From positions 83,764,832-83,828,831 of the forward strand of contig OZ018323.1 in NCBI GenBank assembly GCA_963969495.1: a stretch of 64,000 nt of DNA. Direction: 5' to 3'. The position numbers were made by a program, and so were the translations under genes. Numbering within the stretch: the first letter of the stretch is position 1; each line of letters starts with the position of its first letter. Origin of the DNA: Ceratothoa steindachneri (lineage: Eukaryota > Arthropoda > Malacostraca > Isopoda > Cymothoidae). Below, piece after piece: positions 59,904 to 64,000 of this stretch. The notes under the pieces are model-generated. The model made no database searches. It was not told the origin of the DNA and saw only the letters and a list, made by a program, of their open reading frames with translations.

Positions 59904-59961
59904 CCTTAGTGATTTTTCGGGTTGTGTTACCAATTTTCATTTCCTTGGGCCTTTAAACCTT

Positions 59962-59963
<2 letters not shown>

Positions 59964-60014
<51 letters not shown>
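59964..60014. repeat. (TA)n microsatellite
   Basis: Pure TA at the outer end of the right palindrome arm. Confidence 0.97.
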
Positions 60015-60017
<3 letters not shown>

Positions 60018-60353
60018 GCTGATTCAATATTTATGACTTTTGAATTTATTTGCTCCCAATCCATAATTCTTACCCATATCATGAAAAAATAATTTGGTAT
60101 AATTTTTATCAAGATTTTTCAATTTTAGGGGTAGTTCGAGGCACCTAAAATTCCAGGACATGACTTTTTTTTACATTGACGATTTATTAATGTATATTTA
60201 CTGCTACAAAATATTTAATTGTTACTAACCCTAATAGTGTGTTTTTTTCTGTTACAGCTAGAGATAAAAATATAATTTTTATTTGTGTGATTTAAATCTA
60301 TATAAAAATAAATATAGATAAAAATATAAGTCTATAAAAATCTAATCTACAGG

Positions 60354-61198
60354 ATGTCGCAAAAGCAAGACTACGACCTTGTTCTGACAAAAGATTCCAT
60401 CAAAGGAAGCAAATTGCCATCAAATGGACATGTTTTAGGAGTTTTCCTCCACCATCACCAAAATCTGATGGAGGCGAGGATCATAACAAAAAGGGCAGAC
60501 CACGTGAAGACAAAATTACTTGGACTGTACAAAACATGGACTGCAATTAAGAAGAACCATAAGAGAATAACAGATACCCATCAGAAAAAGAAGGAAAGAT
60601 TCAAGAAGGATATAGAAACCTATTTGACATCGCTCATCAAGATGCACTGTCCCTCATGAAAAATGAGCAGGACAACCAGTTCCTCCTTTCACAACAACAG
60701 ACAGAACGGAAGGGTTGTATAACAGGCGCTGGCGTAACTTTGGCCAGAAAGGAGGAAGCAGCAAAGAATAAGATGGAAGCAAATGAAAGGAGGAGATATA
60801 GAACCAAGATGGAACAGGAGGCATCGACAAGCCCTGTCGAATTAGAGTCAAGCACCGATACCTCTTCTTCTTCTGACGTCTCTGGTGTATCTTGTGTACA
60901 AGAAAAGAGACCTATCGAACTTGAAGCTGATCCTTCAAAGAAAAAGAGGGGCCAGAATATAATGACTCCTGGCCTAGTTGCTGCTCTTGATCGCTTGAAG
61001 ACTACCGACCGAGTCCCACCATATATTTTTTGCAGAAACAGCGATAAACCTCGGACATAACCCTGCTGAGCTAAACTGTCAACGACCACGCCAAGAGAGG
61101 GGCTTCTCTGATCAAATGATCAAAGTTTTTAACTGCCGGCACACCACCAAAGAGGACCAGCTTCAGTTTCTTCTAAAAGTTGTAGATTCTCCAAGATA
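60354..61198 (+). pseudogene. unnamed multi-copy protein gene, 5' part, two frameshifts
   Basis: Two open frames overlap by a few bases: 60354-60659 and 60656-61060. The first starts MSQKQDYDLVLTKDSIKG and contains GHVLGVFLHHHQNL and TKRADHVKTKLLGLYKTW. The second contains NEQDNQFLLSQQQTERKG, a Lys/Glu coiled segment, a Ser-rich linker (STDTSSSSDVSGVS) and MTPGLVAALDRLKTTDRV. Reading across the frames, the joint near 60612 (an A run) and another near 61026 (a T run) each look like a one-base change, after which AETAINLGHNPAEL follows. I remember similar multi-copy proteins of unknown function in aquatic invertebrates, probably transposon-borne, but cannot name the family. Homology ends near 61198. 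Confidence 0.6.

Positions 61199-64000
<2,802 letters not shown>

Larger units (their letters stand above)
58611..59955. repeat. (TA)n-flanked palindromic element, split by a LINE
   Basis: Left arm 58611-58684. Its inverted copy is in two pieces, 58853-58867 (15 of 15 bases) and 59904-59953 (CCTTAGTGATTTTTCGGGTT and beyond), with a LINE between them. Joining the two pieces restores the order of the left arm with six bases missing. Both outer ends lead into (TA)n. The loop contains a tRNA-like block (58688-58770). Confidence 0.8.

Overview
The window looks like gene-poor, transposon-dense nuclear DNA of an invertebrate, most likely an arthropod and perhaps a crustacean. The grounds are very long (TA)n tracts roughly every few kb, short TTAGG runs (the arthropod telomere motif), and many decayed copies of Penelope-like elements (PLEs), CR1/jockey-like LINEs, Ty3/gypsy, hAT and Tc1/mariner elements. 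I recognise no intact host protein gene, rRNA, functional tRNA or CRISPR array. The organism call is inference; the element families rest on protein motifs I can read.

Layout. 1-3.3 kb: unassigned DNA with a possible TATA promoter, then a broken gypsy gag. 3.3-5.3 kb: a (TA)n tract, a hammerhead ribozyme and two PLE pieces in opposite orientations. 6.6-7.1 kb: a LINE 3' end. 7.2-12.7 kb: hAT-like remnants with related flanking repeats. 15.3-21.3 kb: three diverged minisatellite arrays. 21.8-22.9 kb: a deleted Tc1 element. 23.8-40.9 kb: a large inverted repeat with arms of 5.8 and 5.2 kb, each carrying a dead mariner-type (probably DD37D) transposase, around a 6.1-kb spacer with LINE and mariner debris. 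40.9-46.2 kb: a second inverted-repeat unit (arms about 493 bp) enclosing two PLE 3' parts, hammerhead motifs, a (TA)n-flanked palindrome and a G-rich minisatellite. 46.2-50.3 kb: a SINE-like tRNA remnant, short tandem arrays and a LINE 3' end. 50.7-51.3 kb: PLE 3' end, hammerhead and (TA)n. 51.7-55.4 kb: a decayed gypsy element whose integrase lies upstream of reverse transcriptase. 55.9-58.5 kb: PLE pieces and a LINE fragment. 58.6-60 kb: a (TA)n-flanked palindrome broken by a LINE. 60.3-61.2 kb: a twice-frameshifted gene of an unnamed family.

The most coherent system is the recurring module [PLE coding end] - [hammerhead ribozyme] - [(TA)n]. Six hammerhead-like sites lie close to (TA)n tracts, always on the strand that reads from the ribozyme towards the tract. 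All have a short, self-complementary or nearly self-complementary stem III, a form known to need dimers. Three of the six (two are copies of one repeat) have a core in which both partners of the C3-G8 pair are changed, to U3 and A8, which would keep a base pair.

Almost every coding segment carries stops, frameshifts or deletions, so the window records old transposition rather than an active locus. Arm-to-arm comparison of the large inverted repeat shows few substitutions plus one 660-bp deletion, so that duplication is younger than the elements inside it, unless it is an assembly join.
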